From Hordeum vulgare subsp. vulgare (lineage: Eukaryota; Streptophyta; Magnoliopsida; Poales; Poaceae), in NCBI RefSeq assembly GCF_904849725.1, contig NC_058522.1, forward strand, positions 237,063,084 to 237,127,083: 64,000 nt of DNA. Reading direction: 5' to 3'. The position numbers and the translations under genes are program-made. The notes under the pieces are model-generated. The model worked only from the letters and a program-made list of their open reading frames with translations. It searched no databases and had not been told where the DNA came from. Positions 1 to 11,800 of the stretch are shown here, one piece after another (position 1 is the first letter of the stretch; each line of letters starts with the position of its first letter).

Positions 1-1103
1 AATTCTTGAATAAGGAAGAAAGATTTCACATATGAATATACTATCTTGGACATCTTCTATGATTGTGATCCCCCAATAATTTTTTTCAAACTTGATCAAG
101 TAGTTGACGTTGGACAAGCAAGAAAACATAATGGTTATGTTTGCTTATAATCACATAGAAGTTATATTGTCATATATCCTCTAACATATGGTGCTTTCAT
201 TACATCCCTTGCTAGCCCAAAAAATTCGCACTAAGTAGATATACTACTTGTCCATCCATAACCCTTAAACCGAGTTTATTGCCATGAGAGTCCACGATAC
301 CTACCTATGGATTGAACAAGGTCCTTCAAGTAAGTTGTCATCAATGCACAAAGCAATAAAAATTGCTCCTAAACATGTATGGTCTTTTACTATGCAATCT
401 TCTAATGGCAAAGAAATAAAAGCGACGAACTGCATAATAAAGTTTGCTATCACAAGCGGCAATATAAAGTGATGTGCCTTTTCATTAAGAGATTGCACAT
501 CCAAAACTAAAGGGCGCATGACAACCTCTGATTCCCACTGCGAAGGGCCTATATTTTAGTTTTATATATTTCTACATTTACTTTTATGCAAGACTCAATA
601 ATGTTAATACCTATTCCAATCTATTAATTCTTTAGTTGACAAGCATCATGTGGTGAGGAAATATCCAAAAACATATATCCAGTTGGATATAGGTGATCAT
701 GATTCATTATTGTTGACATTATCCGTGAGATAAATAATTTCAGAGGCGGAAATTAAGCCCCTATCTTCCTATGTGTTTGATTGAAACTGCTTGTTCCAAA
801 AATATGTATCGAGTGTCAACAATCATGGAAGACTAAATGATAGTTGAGTATGTGGAACTTGCTAAATGAAAGCTATTACATAGACCCTTCCTAAAGATAA
901 GATGAATTTTAATTGTTTGATGACTCAAAACATAGTTTGCTAGTTTTCAAGAAATTTTATGGGTCTATACTTTACAATGTGAATAGCTTGTTACTTGACC
1001 ATGAGAAGTTCCATGAGAAAACAGTTGTTGTTTTATGATGCTAGAAAAAGTGATTGAAAGTAACATTGGTCAAACTTATATACTATGCTAGCATTCACAC
1101 TTC
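1..1103 (+). mobile_element. 3' internal non-coding part of Athila-like Gypsy element (left copy)
   Basis: Matches 53282-54396, which leads directly into a polypurine tract and 3' LTR in the right copy. It is AT-rich with no credible coding frame; such a long non-coding stretch between pol and the 3' LTR is usual in this group of Triticeae Gypsy elements. The polypurine tract and the LTR start are deleted here: at about 1103 the sequence jumps to a point some 140 bp further on, at a short AATT microhomology. Confidence 0.7.
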
Positions 1104-2379
1104 ATAAATTTTGGAACGAACTTACTTATCTATTGGCTAGTGCCAGTTCCTGTTTTGTGTGTGTGTTTTGTTTTGTATAAATTCCATAACAAACAAATTT
1201 CAAACACGGTAAAAATTTATATAGTTTTTTGGAATATATGTGAATTTTGGGAAGAAGAAACAATGCAACATGGTGTCTGATGGAGGCACGAGCCAACATG
1301 TCGCAGCCAGTGGGGTGGTCGCAACCTCATATCTTGTGCCTCCCCGTTAAGTCGGTTGGGGCCCTTCTTTCCCCGCAGGAAAGATATTTTTCCGATACAA
1401 ATCCCCTCAAAATTTCCGCCCAATCGTACTTATGGATCTCCGGATATTTAGGAAAGGGCGAAGGGCATGAAAATAGCACCCGATTTATTTTAGTAAAAAA
1501 ACCGACAAAGATCGATGGAAGTGAGGGAGGCAACCGAAATCTTCGTTCCGACATCAGATTAAACACAAACCAAGCTTTCATTTCACATTGGGCAGAGCGA
1601 GCAAGCTATGCAAACATCGGATGGATACATACCTCCAGGAGGAGCATTTCCCCGTCCGTCGCTCATGGCGGATGGGCAGTTCTCCTGCTGGGATGAGCTA
1701 TGCTTCCTCTCTCTGCCCTGTCCCGTGCCTATCATCTCCCGGCGAGACGAGACGACGACCGACCCGACGTGCTATATAATCAGGTCGCTGCTACTTGGTA
1801 CTCGTACTCGAAATATTTTTTCTCCCGAAAATGCCCTTCCGGGTCTGATACAATACACGTGACATTAGCGTATTGCATCGGATCTGCACCGTCAAATTCG
1901 CTGCGACGGACGGTCCAAATCGATCGGATGCACTGTAAAATGACTCATCATAAGTTCATATGATCCAAGTACGGAAAGTATGTTAACTCGTGCCTCTCCC
2001 TCATATGAAATTAATAGAATGATTACCGATCTTGTTATCAATTGCGTAGGATGATTCCACACACCATACCATCATTATTCCACACTTGCTATTTTTAATA
2101 TATTGTGATATATTCTAACTCTATTTAGCGCAGCAACTATTTTCATATTTCAGTTCTTCAATATCTTGCAAAGCTATCCTCTTTATACCCCCAATGAAGT
2201 TTTATTTATCGTTACTTGATAGAAGAGAACGTTCATTGTACGTAGAGTCATATCGATAGCAGACAGGACTTGAGAGAGTATTGATCTTACTTTTAGCTCC
2301 TTGTGGGGTCGACACTTCATACTTACCACTTCCATCTTTGGAAAGTGCTACGGTGATTCCTTGCCCTTGGGTATTATCA
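1104..2379 (+). repeat. Degraded 3' LTR of Athila-like Gypsy element (left copy)
   Basis: Corresponds to the LTR at 54465-56893. The first ~110 bp are lost in the deletion at 1103. A second deletion near 1475 removes about 1.1 kb, covering the middle of the LTR and the 5' part of the nested Mutator-like element. The LTR end at 2379 reads TATTATCA, as in the right copy. It contains the typical segment with a GGATCTCCGGATATTTAGG-like stretch (1434-1452) also present in the LTRs at 54465 and 61308. Confidence 0.7.
1477..1946. mobile_element. Remnant of Mutator-like element (3' part, left copy)
   Basis: Matches about 55990-56459. Its right end, read on the minus strand, starts GAGTCATTTTACAGTGCA, which pairs with the left terminus of the full copy at 55484 (GAGAGATTTTACGGTACA) at 14 of 18 positions. 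It is followed by the target duplication ATCATAAG (1947-1954). The left terminus is missing because of the 1.1-kb deletion near 1475. Confidence 0.6.
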
Positions 2380-2989
2380 TCCCATTCGTCTTTATGTTCT
2401 ATCTCCTCCGGCTTGATGTCGACTTTACCAAACCAGAAGAGTAGAGGCATATGACCCTTGTGTGCTATGGCGTATGTGAGTGGAGGTCTGAATGATTGAT
2501 GGGATTGGGAGGCGAAGAGAGAGGATTGTGAGTGAGTTGGCAGTAAAGTCGCCTATTAAACAGCAGCTTCAGCGCCATTGAGGGACGTGTTTGTAGCGAG
2601 GCGGGCGGATATGGAGCTCAAAGGGCTCACTTATGATTGATCCTGCAACTTGTTGCCCGCACGCCTCCCGGTGAGCCTGCGCAACGGAAGACAGCTCGGA
2701 CATATCCCATAAACTCACAAAGTTGCTCGCATGGCACCTCCAAGCCAATAAAGAGTGCGACGTGTGGCAACACGTAAGGGCAATAGAACATCCATGGTTT
2801 ATAAATAATGCAACCGTTTGTGTGGTAACGTGACAGTTCTTTGTTCCAAAAAGCTTTCGTTGGCTATTAATGTGTGGACCTTTTACCAAAGCATACACGA
2901 AAAATACCACACCATATTTGGGCTATATCATGATGCCATGACCAATTTCTTGAATTTTGTGTGAGTTTTAGACTTACTATAATTTAAAC
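2380..2989. other. Low-copy intergenic stretch (left copy)
   Basis: Follows the LTR end and matches 56894-57540. No transposon signature or convincing gene was recognised. A minus-strand frame at 2569-2910 is short, and its counterpart in the right copy is disrupted, so it is not called as a gene. It may be a host promoter or gene relic. Confidence 0.4.
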
Positions 2990-5364
2990 AAATATTCTCA
3001 ATGTTGTCTCTAGAAGAGAATATATATTAAAAACATGTCTCAAATAAGAAAACAAAATCCGATGATGCCTTTCTGTCCCATGTCATGAGACCATGCCAAG
3101 TTTCATGAATTTTTGTCCAGTTTTTTATGTACATGAATTTAAAACCCAAGTTTCTCAATGTTTGTGGTCGAGCCAAAAACGTGTGGTGCTTGACATTCAT
3201 TCCCATTTCTTGCATGGGACCTAAAGATGCAGCCATGTACACTTATATGGTTTTTTAAACCTATTTTCATGCACTGGACCTTGTGAGTAGTTCAAATTTG
3301 AATTATGCACATTAAATGCCTATGAAACTAATTAATGTATAAAAAGGGCCGAATGAACCCTCGATAATTACATATTTTAGCACGATACTCCTACTGGTCT
3401 ATGTTGCCTCTAGAAAAAGTTCAAGGCGAGAAGATGCAATGGATGTCGTTTCGCCCACCTAAGGTGATGTGTTCCATATCGGGTTATTTTTGGCTATTAA
3501 GGGTTGAGCCAAAACTTCTCCGAAATTGGTTATTTTTTACCACAGCACATATGTGCCATGTCATGGCACCATACCAAGTTTCATGAATTTCTAACGATAT
3601 TTTTATTTACATGAATTTGAAACCCGAGCTTCTCAATGTTTGTGTGGTCGAGCCAAGACCCCGATATGTTTGAAACCCATTCCCATTTCTTGCATGGGAC
3701 CTAAAGATGCAGCCATGGACACATATTTTAGTACGACACTCCTACTGGTCTATGTTGCCTCTAGAAAAAGTTCAAGGCGAGAAGAGGCGGCGAATGTCGT
3801 TTCACCCACGTATGGTGAAGCGTTCCATATCGGAACCACAAAGCTTCCCGTGAGAAGCTCCGATTTGTAAGGGGCTTGTGCCAAAACTTGTCCTAAGTTG
3901 GTCAATTTTTTACCACGACACATATGTACCATGTCATGAGACCATACCAAGTTTCATGAACTGACGAGATTTTGATTTATTTGAATTTAAAAGCCAACTT
4001 TCTCAATGTTTTTTTGGCCGAGTCAAGACCCCCAAGATGTTTGAAATTCATTACCATTTCTTGCAAGGGGCCTAAAGATGCAGCCATGGAGACTTATATG
4101 ATTTTTAACCCATTTTGATGCACCGTACCTTGTGATTTTAGTTCAAATTTGAATTCTAAACATTAAATGCATAGAAACTCAACTAAAGTATGAAAGTGCA
4201 GAATGAACCCTGAATAATTTAGCAAGACACTCATATTGGTCTATGTTGCCTCTAGAAAAAGTTTAAGGCGAGAAGACGAGCGGATGTCGTTTCTCCCACA
4301 TAAGGTGATGTGTTCCCTATCAGAACCACAAAGCTTCCCTTGATAAGCTCCGATTTGTAATGTGCTTGTGCCAAAACTTGTCCCAAATTGGACACCTTTT
4401 TTACCATGTGTTAGAGCATATATCTCCATATGTGGTTTTTGTAATTGATGACAATACCTATGGACTAATGGTTGCCTTAAGTTATATTTATAGGATTTGT
4501 CCATAGGCACTTCTTGAAGTCCATCTGTTGGGTTCAAGGAGTTTATATGATGACCAATATGTTATTCAAGGTATTATCCAAAGAATGGTGATAGAGACAC
4601 TAGGTTGATCAAGATCTCAGACAAAGAGTAAATCAAGATGATCAACACACAAAGCATATAAGATATACCAAGAGGGATCAAGTGATCCCATGGTATGGTA
4701 AGCATTGTCCATTACGTGTTTGTGTACTAACCCATGGTCTTTGAGAGACTCCTATGTGGGGGTTAGGTGTGCTTCCGTCGGGCTTGTGTCAAAAGGAAGA
4801 TCTCATACAACCCATGAAGGATGACGTCAAGTGGTGATCGTCATCAAGATTGTGGTGTGCAAGTTCAAGTGGAGCAGCACGAATATATCATTGAAACTAT
4901 TGTCAATGATCATGGGTTGATAAGGACAAGGTCATGTGCTAACAAGGACAAGATCAAGATAAGCATTCCTGAGCACTACATCCTTGATTCTTGTGGATGT
5001 TCACATGGTGGACAAATGAAGATGAATACATAAGCTAGGCTTTCCACACTGCGTATGGGAGAGCTACTTGAAGACTTCATCATGTCTTGCTTTCAACTTG
5101 AGCCAAGAAGGAACAACAACAACATCAAGCTCAAGTGAAAGGATTAACTCGAAGGTATCAGTTCCTTTGACGTTAGTTGTGTGGAGTGATGATCAGCGAA
5201 TAAAAGTACACACTCAAGTATGGATCATCTGTACCCCTGTTATGATTCTTGAGTCGTTAGGGATCCCGCACTACTAAGAGGGGATCACAGGTTTTGCGAT
5301 GAACTTGCTCAAACTACATCTCCACTGTTCTGCTCAGACCACATCTCCACTGCTCTGTTGTTAT

Positions 5365-5935
5365 CTGAAACCAGAACCAGTGCCTCGGACATGCGGCTTC
5401 CTCCGGACGTCCGAGGGCCGGACGACCGACTGCTTCGGAAATCCGGAATCCTATACCAGAGAAATCAGAGCCATATAACTCGGACTTCCGGCTCTCACCG
5501 GACGTCCGAGCCCCGGATATCCGACCAGCTTCGGAATTCCGGAACTATGCACCAGAGAAACTTGAGCCACATAACCCGGACTTCCGGCTCTCTCCGGACG
5601 TCCGAGGGCCGGTCAAGGGTGGGACGACCGACATGCTTCGGAAATCCGGAGCCCTGCACCAGAAGAACTTGAGCCCTATAACTCGGAGTTCCGGCTCCCT
5701 CCGGACGTCCGGGGGCCGGACGTCTGCCCTTTTCGGAAATCCGGAACCTCCCACCAGGAGAAGTTGAGTCGAATAACTCGGATTTCCGGCCTTCTCCGGA
5801 TGTCCGGTCGCTGTTCAATTCACAGTATTTGCAGTGATATCTACAGGCCTCGGACGACCAACCCCTCTCGGATGTCCGACCCCTCGCGGACGCTCGGACT
5901 TCCGGAAACTGTCGGACGTCCGGACCCTTTGTGAC
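5365..5935 (+). repeat. Tandem ~96-bp GC-rich repeats rich in CGGACGTCCG
   Basis: Inside the solo LTR. A unit containing CTCCGGACGTCCGAG, TTCGGAAATCCGGA and ACCAGAGAAACTTGAGCC recurs about five times, spaced 96-104 bp, with drift. The unit is full of short dyads (CGGACGTCCG, TCCGGA). It lies upstream of the TATA-like box at 5971, so in the LTR it would sit in the U3/promoter region. Confidence 0.7.
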
Positions 5936-5970
5936 TTAAAGTGTCCCCAACGGCTGTTTTTCTCACCCCA

Positions 5971-5980
5971 CTATAAATAC
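5971..5980 (+). promoter_or_regulatory. TATA-like box of the solo LTR
   Basis: CTATAAATAC followed by a pyrimidine-rich stretch and, about 30 bp on, a plausible start of the R region. It is the only strong TATA-like site in the downstream half of this LTR. Confidence 0.5.
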
Positions 5981-7673
5981 CCCCTCCCACTTTGTGAGAG
6001 GGTTGCCCAACACAACCTTATCCTCATAAGAACACACTTCTACCTCACACACACTTGCTCACACCAAATCATAGATCCCAAGAGCATTTGTGAGCCCCTT
6101 TGAGAGTTGTTCCAATCAAAAGATAGATCGTCTCCCTCTCCTCCTCTCAACCCGAGCTATTTGAGATTTGAGCAAGTTTTGAGCATTCCCCGTGATCTTG
6201 TTACTCTTGGAGGTTGGAGACTCCTAGGCTGTAGGAGTTCTTCGGAGAGGAATCAACCCGTGTGATTACCCCCCGGAAAAGTTTGTGAGGGTTTGGAAGC
6301 CACCTCAAAGGCTTACCACTAGTGGTTGAGAAACACCTTCGTGGTGTTATCTCAAAGGGAGAATAGGGTGAGCCTTCGTGGCGTTGGTGTGCCTTCGTGG
6401 TAACATCCACCTCTCTAACGGTGACTAGCTTCCCTCCAAGGAAGTGAACATCGGGATACATCTTCGTCTCAGTGACCTTGGTTATCCTTAACCCTAACTC
6501 CTTACTTGTGGTTTACTTGTGTTACTTGAGCATACATACATTGCATATTGTTTGTGCTCATTATATTGTGTTGGCTATTTCTTGTACAAGATTAATCATT
6601 CAAGCATATCCTCTATATCCACACGTTCATACTTGCAGCCTTTGATATATCGTGTGATATAGTGTGATCTAGTATCTTGTGTTGTTCACCTACTTGTAGT
6701 GTGATATAGCTCAAGTAAATCTGTGTAACTTACTTGTGCTTGTTTAGTAACTGTATTGTGTCCATCTTGATAGATCGTGTTGTTGATACACGTTGTAGTG
6801 CCTAGTGCATTTAGGATTTGTGCTTGACTAGTACCCTCTTAGTTTATTTCCGCATTAGTTTCAAGCCTACTCCGAAGAAGTTTTTAAATAGCCTATTCAC
6901 CCCCCCTCTAGGCGTCATCGAGGTCTTTTCACCATGGCACATATGTGACATGTCCTGACAACATGCCAAGTTTTATGAATTTGTGACGCATTTTGGATGC
7001 ACAATAGTTTAAAAACCAAGTTTCCCATTGCTTGTGGCCGAGACAAGATGTTGAGATGTTTCAAAGTCATTCCCATTTTTTGCATGTTACCTAAAGATGA
7101 AGCCATGGACACTTGTATTAATTTTCAACCCATTTTGATGCACCGGACCTTGGGACTGTAGTTCAGAATTGAATTATACATATTAAATGTCTAGAAAAAA
7201 CAATTAATGTATAAAAATGCCAAAAGAACCGTGAATAATTTCATATTTTAGCATGACAGTATGATTGGTCTGTGTTCAGTGCAGAAAAATCTTATTGCAA
7301 TCCAAACACCGTCCTTTGCCAAAGTATTCATTTTTTAATTTAAAAATGATATGAAAATCAAGTATATCACAAACATTTCATGATCATGAATCGTGTGTGA
7401 TGCAGTAAAAAGTATCTTGGACCAATCATCATACATGGCTTAGATTGGAAGCTCTCTCGGCTACAGTCTACCGCCGGCCAGTTTACCGCACTCACTCTTG
7501 AAGACCATGTTACTGTTCAATCATCATGGGTGAAAGATGGGGACATTGATCCCCGTAGTGAGGGAAACTTCGGTGACCCACTCCGACCCGAGCGCGGCCG
7601 CATCATCCATGAGAGCACTCTCAACATTCTTGAACGCAGACGCTACCTCCAATAGGGTGATTAACTGAAAGGG

Positions 7674-7994
7674 CAGCTGCTGTAGCTGAGAGGGTGACAA
7701 CAACAACCACGGTGGGGATAGCAATTGGCAAGAATGACACATTAGCTAGCAGTTTATCGGTGATCACTTTAGACCTGGTGGCAGACGCCCATGCCCATCT
7801 CGAGGCTGCCCACACCCATATCGTGTCGGTCACATCACAAATCACAGCGACCTTCTCCAACACCGGTCGACAACCGAGGTATGATGAGTTGGTAATCACT
7901 GAGTGTGCTTGAGAAGGCGTCGGTTTTATCGGCGGCCTCCCAAGCCAAGATGGTGGTAGTCCATGCTCGGACAAAGGACACCCATGCCTAGCTC
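7674..7994 (+). pseudogene. Unknown reading frame, left copy (disrupted)
   Basis: The + frame encodes a helical stretch containing ADAHAHLEAAHTHI and RYDELVITECA, followed by a TGA at 7910-7912. The right copy has the same frame and the same stop (60079-60081). After the stop, the left copy has an extra base in the run after GAAGGCGTC that breaks the continuing frame. A Sabrina-like element then interrupts it at 8000, and the remainder resumes at 27923. I do not recognise the family. An antisense frame also exists, so the strand is uncertain. Confidence 0.35.
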
Positions 7995-7999
7995 GTGGC
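7995..7999. repeat. TSD GTGGC of Sabrina-like element (left)
   Basis: GTGGC here and at 27918-27922 flank the element. The empty site GCTCGTGGCCACC is seen in the right copy at 60161-60170. Confidence 0.9.
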
Positions 8000-8861
8000 T
8001 GCTACGGCGATAGAAATCCTTCTGTCATGTCTTGAGCTTGCGTTAGTTTTTCCCTTGAAGGGGAAAGGGCGATGCAGCACAGGAGCAGTAAGTATTTCGC
8101 TCAGTTTGAGAACCAAGGTATCAATCCAGTAGGAGAATCGCGTCAAGTCCAGATTACCTGCGCAAACACAAAAGAGCTTGCACCCAACGCTATACAGGGG
8201 TTGTCAATCCCTTCAAGATTGATTGCAAAGTCAGATCTGAAGGCGGAAAGTGCAACGAAGTAGAATTATAGGGCTGAAAATATGGTGCGAAGTTGACCCG
8301 GGGGCCATAGTTTTCACTAGAGGCTTCTCTCAAAATAGCAAATAATACGGTGGGTGAACAAATTACTGTCAAGCAATTGATAGAACCGCGCAAAGTCATG
8401 ACGATATCTAAGGCAATGATCATACATATAGGCATCACGTCCGAGACAAGTAGACCGATACTTTATACAGCTACTACAATTACTCCACACATCAACCACT
8501 ATCCAGCATGCATCTAGTGTATTGAGTTCATGACGAAAAGAGTAACGCTTTAAGCAAGATGACATGATGTAGAGGGATAAACTCAAACCAATGATGAAAA
8601 CCCCACGTTTTTACCCTTGATGGCAACAACACGATCCGTGCCTCGCTACCCCTTCTGTCACTAGGTGAGGTCACCGCACGGTATGAACCCAAAACCAAGC
8701 ACTTCTCCCATTGCAAGAATCATATATCAAGTTGGCCAAACAAAACCCACAACTCGAAGAGAATTACAAGGATATGAAATCATGCATAAGAGAGATCAGA
8801 AGAAACTCAAATAAGATTCATAGATAATCTGATCATAAATCCACAATTCATCGGATCTCAA
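8000..8861 (-). repeat. 3' LTR of Sabrina-like element, part 2 (R/U5 side)
   Basis: Matches 26390-27249 at about 93-95%. It is interrupted after 8861 by the LARD; the LTR resumes at 20727. The last 5 bases (CTCAA) are the target duplication. Confidence 0.85.
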
Positions 8862-11800
8862 TGTCACAGCCCTAGCTTTCATTTGTTTGCCAAGCATTCA
8901 TGCATGAATTATGAAAACTTTGATGTTTGAAATAGGAAGTGATCAAAACCCAATGATTTGAAAAATTGACAACAAGGCAATACAAATTAATACATTAAAA
9001 GGGACCAAGAAAATGTTCCAAATACTTGGCAAAATAGTGACATAAAATAAATTTGTCAAACCAAAATTCTAGGTCACAGGAACTTTTGAAAAAGGATTTT
9101 TGAGTTGACCAAATAGCTAATTGGAATGGAATTATTTTTATTCCTTCTATTTTAAAGTTTCAAAAATGTTGAAACTTTTATGTGGCATTGGATATTATTA
9201 TCTCTGTCACATAATAACATTTTAGGGTTTTATTTTTGGTCAAAAAATTTATTTTAAAACCTAAAAGCAAATGCGGGATAGAAATAAAATAGAAAATAAA
9301 GAAAAGAGAGAGAAAGACCTTACCTGGCGCCTACCTGGTCGGCCCAGCCCACCAGGGGCACCCCTGTCTTCTACCTCTTGCCAGAAGGCAGAGGAGAAGC
9401 AGGGGACGGCGAGCTCGCGAGAGCGCCACGCCTCCTGCTTGCCGTGTCGCCTCCTGCTTGCCGTGTCGCCTCCCCCTTGCTCTCTCTCGCCAGCGCGACG
9501 TCGAGGTCTCCCTTATCTCCTCCTCCTCTCCATTTATCTCTCTCTCTGTTTTCTCTCTTCTCTCGCCGCCGTTGCCGAGCACTGCTCAAGCTCGTCGCCG
9601 TCGACCTCGGCCACCCCACGCCTCCCTCAAGTGCTCTACGGCTTCGCCCCAACGTGCAGTTCCTCATCGTCAACAAGCCCGAGCTCCAGGGCCTCCATAG
9701 CATCGCATCGCCGTCTTCTTCCCCTCCGGCCGCCGGATCTCGCCGCCGCCGATTCGTCGGCCAAAGAGCCCCTCCAATCTCGTCGATGCCAGAAATGGAC
9801 CCCCCATGAGCCTCCGATGCTTTCCCTTGTCTCTCCTGCTTGAAATCCCCCTCCAGAGCATCTCCCCGACGAGCTCCAGTTCCGGCCGCCGCGCACGCTC
9901 ATCGCCGGCACTTCTCCCGGCCACCCTAGCCCTCTTGCTACCCCCTGCTAGAACGGCCGCTTCTCCAGCATCCCGTAGCCGCAAGCCGCGTCGCAAATGG
10001 ACCCCTGTAGCGCGTTCTAGCACAATTCCGTCGAGCCTCCGCCGCGCCCGTGATCGCCGCCGGCTAGGCTCCGGTAGCGCCTGACGTGGCCAGCCTAATT
10101 AGCCTAACTAGCCCCCCAGAGCTACTAACAGAGGGCCCCACGCGTGGGTCAAACCCCACTTAGTGCGGGTCAACTCAGGACTAGCCCCTGGGTCACCGAC
10201 CAGTGGACTACACTGGTCAGGTTTGACCTGGCCCAGGCGTTGTTGACTGCTGATGCAGTGATGACATCGCAGTGACGCAGTAAGAGCTTCTCTGATTTAA
10301 TTTAAATCCAAGAAATTGCTAAAACTTGAAAAATCATAGAAATTAAAATATAACTCGGATGAAAATAATTTATATATGAAAAAGGATCAGAAAAATCCAA
10401 AGAATCTGATCACGGCATTTTCATGCTGGTTTGAGAAAGTTAACAACACCAAATAGGAAAAATGATGAATAGGGTAAATTTAATAAATAGCTTTGAGTTG
10501 GAATTTGATTCCTATTTGAATTCCACTTAAATTGCTATGATCAAACATTGAGCTAGCAAAACCAGTACCTCAAATTGCCATCTTCATGCATGTTAAAAAC
10601 AAGTTATACTTGAGCATCAGGTCGAATCAATTAAAAGGGTATCCGAAAAATACCTTGTTGAAGTGATGTTTGAATCCGGATTCCAATCTAGCTTGAACCT
10701 AAGAAATGGTAGCTATATTGGCCCTGTCACATTTCATTTCCATTTCTTGATCATGCATCATAGTGTTGCATTTCTGTGAAGTAACTATTGTTCTTTCCTG
10801 TTTACCGGTACTGTTCCCTCCCGGTAGATGATGGTTCCGACGATGTGATCGTTGACATATATGAATACTCATTGCTATCTTCAGACATGTCCGGCAAGCA
10901 ACCCCCCCCCCCCCTTGAGCATATTGATATAAACCCATTGTCTCGCTCTTGCTCTCTTTTACTGCATTAGGACAAACACGATTCAACTGTACATGTTATC
11001 GGTAGTTGAACCCATTCCTCTGCATGACCTCATTTTGTCACAGTAAATAGTTGAAACCATTTAGCATGAGTAGCAACTGCTTGAGCCTTGTTGTGCTTAC
11101 TCATCCATGCTTGCTTACAATGCCTGTTATGCTTAGAGTCTTGCCGGGTTTTATCCATCTGGATGATGAATCGGAATGGTTGTGTTCATGTCCTATAGTG
11201 TGAGAGTAAAAGTGTGAATCCGATTTGGTAAAGGTAGCGATGAGAGGACATGTAGGAGTACATGGTGGGTTGTCTCATTGGGACCGTCCTTAAGAACTGA
11301 GTTCTATGTATGTTATCCAAGACAAGATACTACCATGCATTGGACCCTGAAATATGACCCCGCTCGGCTTATTAATTGCCTAGATCCCTGTCGAGGAGTT
11401 GCAATTAGTTTCTAGTGTTTGTAGGAAAAGTGTTGGTGGTCGTGTTTAGCTCTGCCCGACGGGGTAGGCTTCTCTGCGGTAGATACACAGTGGCACGGTG
11501 TACCAAGTGGCACCCGGATGGTGGGCTTGGGAAACCTGCGCATATTGTCTGGGGCCGTAGAGGAAACCTCGGTCGGACTTCCTTGCGGGTTCAGTCTCAA
11601 ATAGGCGATAAACCTGGACTAGGGTCTTGTGTGGTTAACGGTCGTGGCTGACACCCACGCCAGTGCTTCCGCTTGAAGGTTGCCGAGATGCATGACATGC
11701 ATATGGTGCTAAGTGGTGAGAGCATGTGTGAAGAAGTATACCCCTGCAGGGTGAATCAATCTGCTCGAATAGCCGCGTCCTCGAATATGGACTACTTGGA

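Larger units (their letters stand above)
4409..6931 (+). repeat. Solo LTR, 2.5 kb, TSD CCATG
   Basis: Absent from the right copy, where TTACCATG runs straight into GCACATATG at 59098/59099. The insert starts TGTTAGAG, ends CTTTTCA and is flanked by CCATG at 4404-4408 and 6932-6936. The terminal TG...CA, the 5-bp duplication and the lack of primer site, polypurine tract or coding region indicate a solo LTR left by LTR-LTR recombination. A TATA-like box lies at 5971-5980. The stretch ending in CTATTCACCCCCCCTCTAGG near the right end is common at the 3' end of plant Copia LTRs; the superfamily is otherwise not certain. Confidence 0.85.
2990..7440. repeat. Degenerate ~495-bp tandem repeat array (left copy, interrupted)
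   Basis: A unit containing CCCATTTCTTGCATGGGACC followed by TAAAGATGCAGCCATG recurs at 3202, 3682, 4053 and 7072. The last spacing is about 491 bp once the solo LTR and its target duplication are removed. The 3682-4053 spacing is short because the left copy lost about 127 bp near 3720; the right copy is intact there. Other unit landmarks are TTGCCTCTAGAAAAAGTT, CACAAAGCTTCCC and CCAAGTTTCATGAATT. No coding frame runs through the units. Confidence 0.75.

Noticed and set aside
1247..1696. 149-codon + frame in the left LTR
   Set aside because: Spans an LTR, a deletion breakpoint and a Mutator-like remnant; an accident of the junction.
5495..5818. 107-codon minus frame in the ~96-bp repeats
   Set aside because: Arises from the tandem repeat; frames exist on both strands for the same reason.
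9271..9843. 190-codon frame in the LARD LTR, and a similar one at 17243-17800
   Set aside because: Low-complexity Ser/Pro/Arg product from a CT-rich GC-rich block; the frame and ends are not conserved between the two LTRs.
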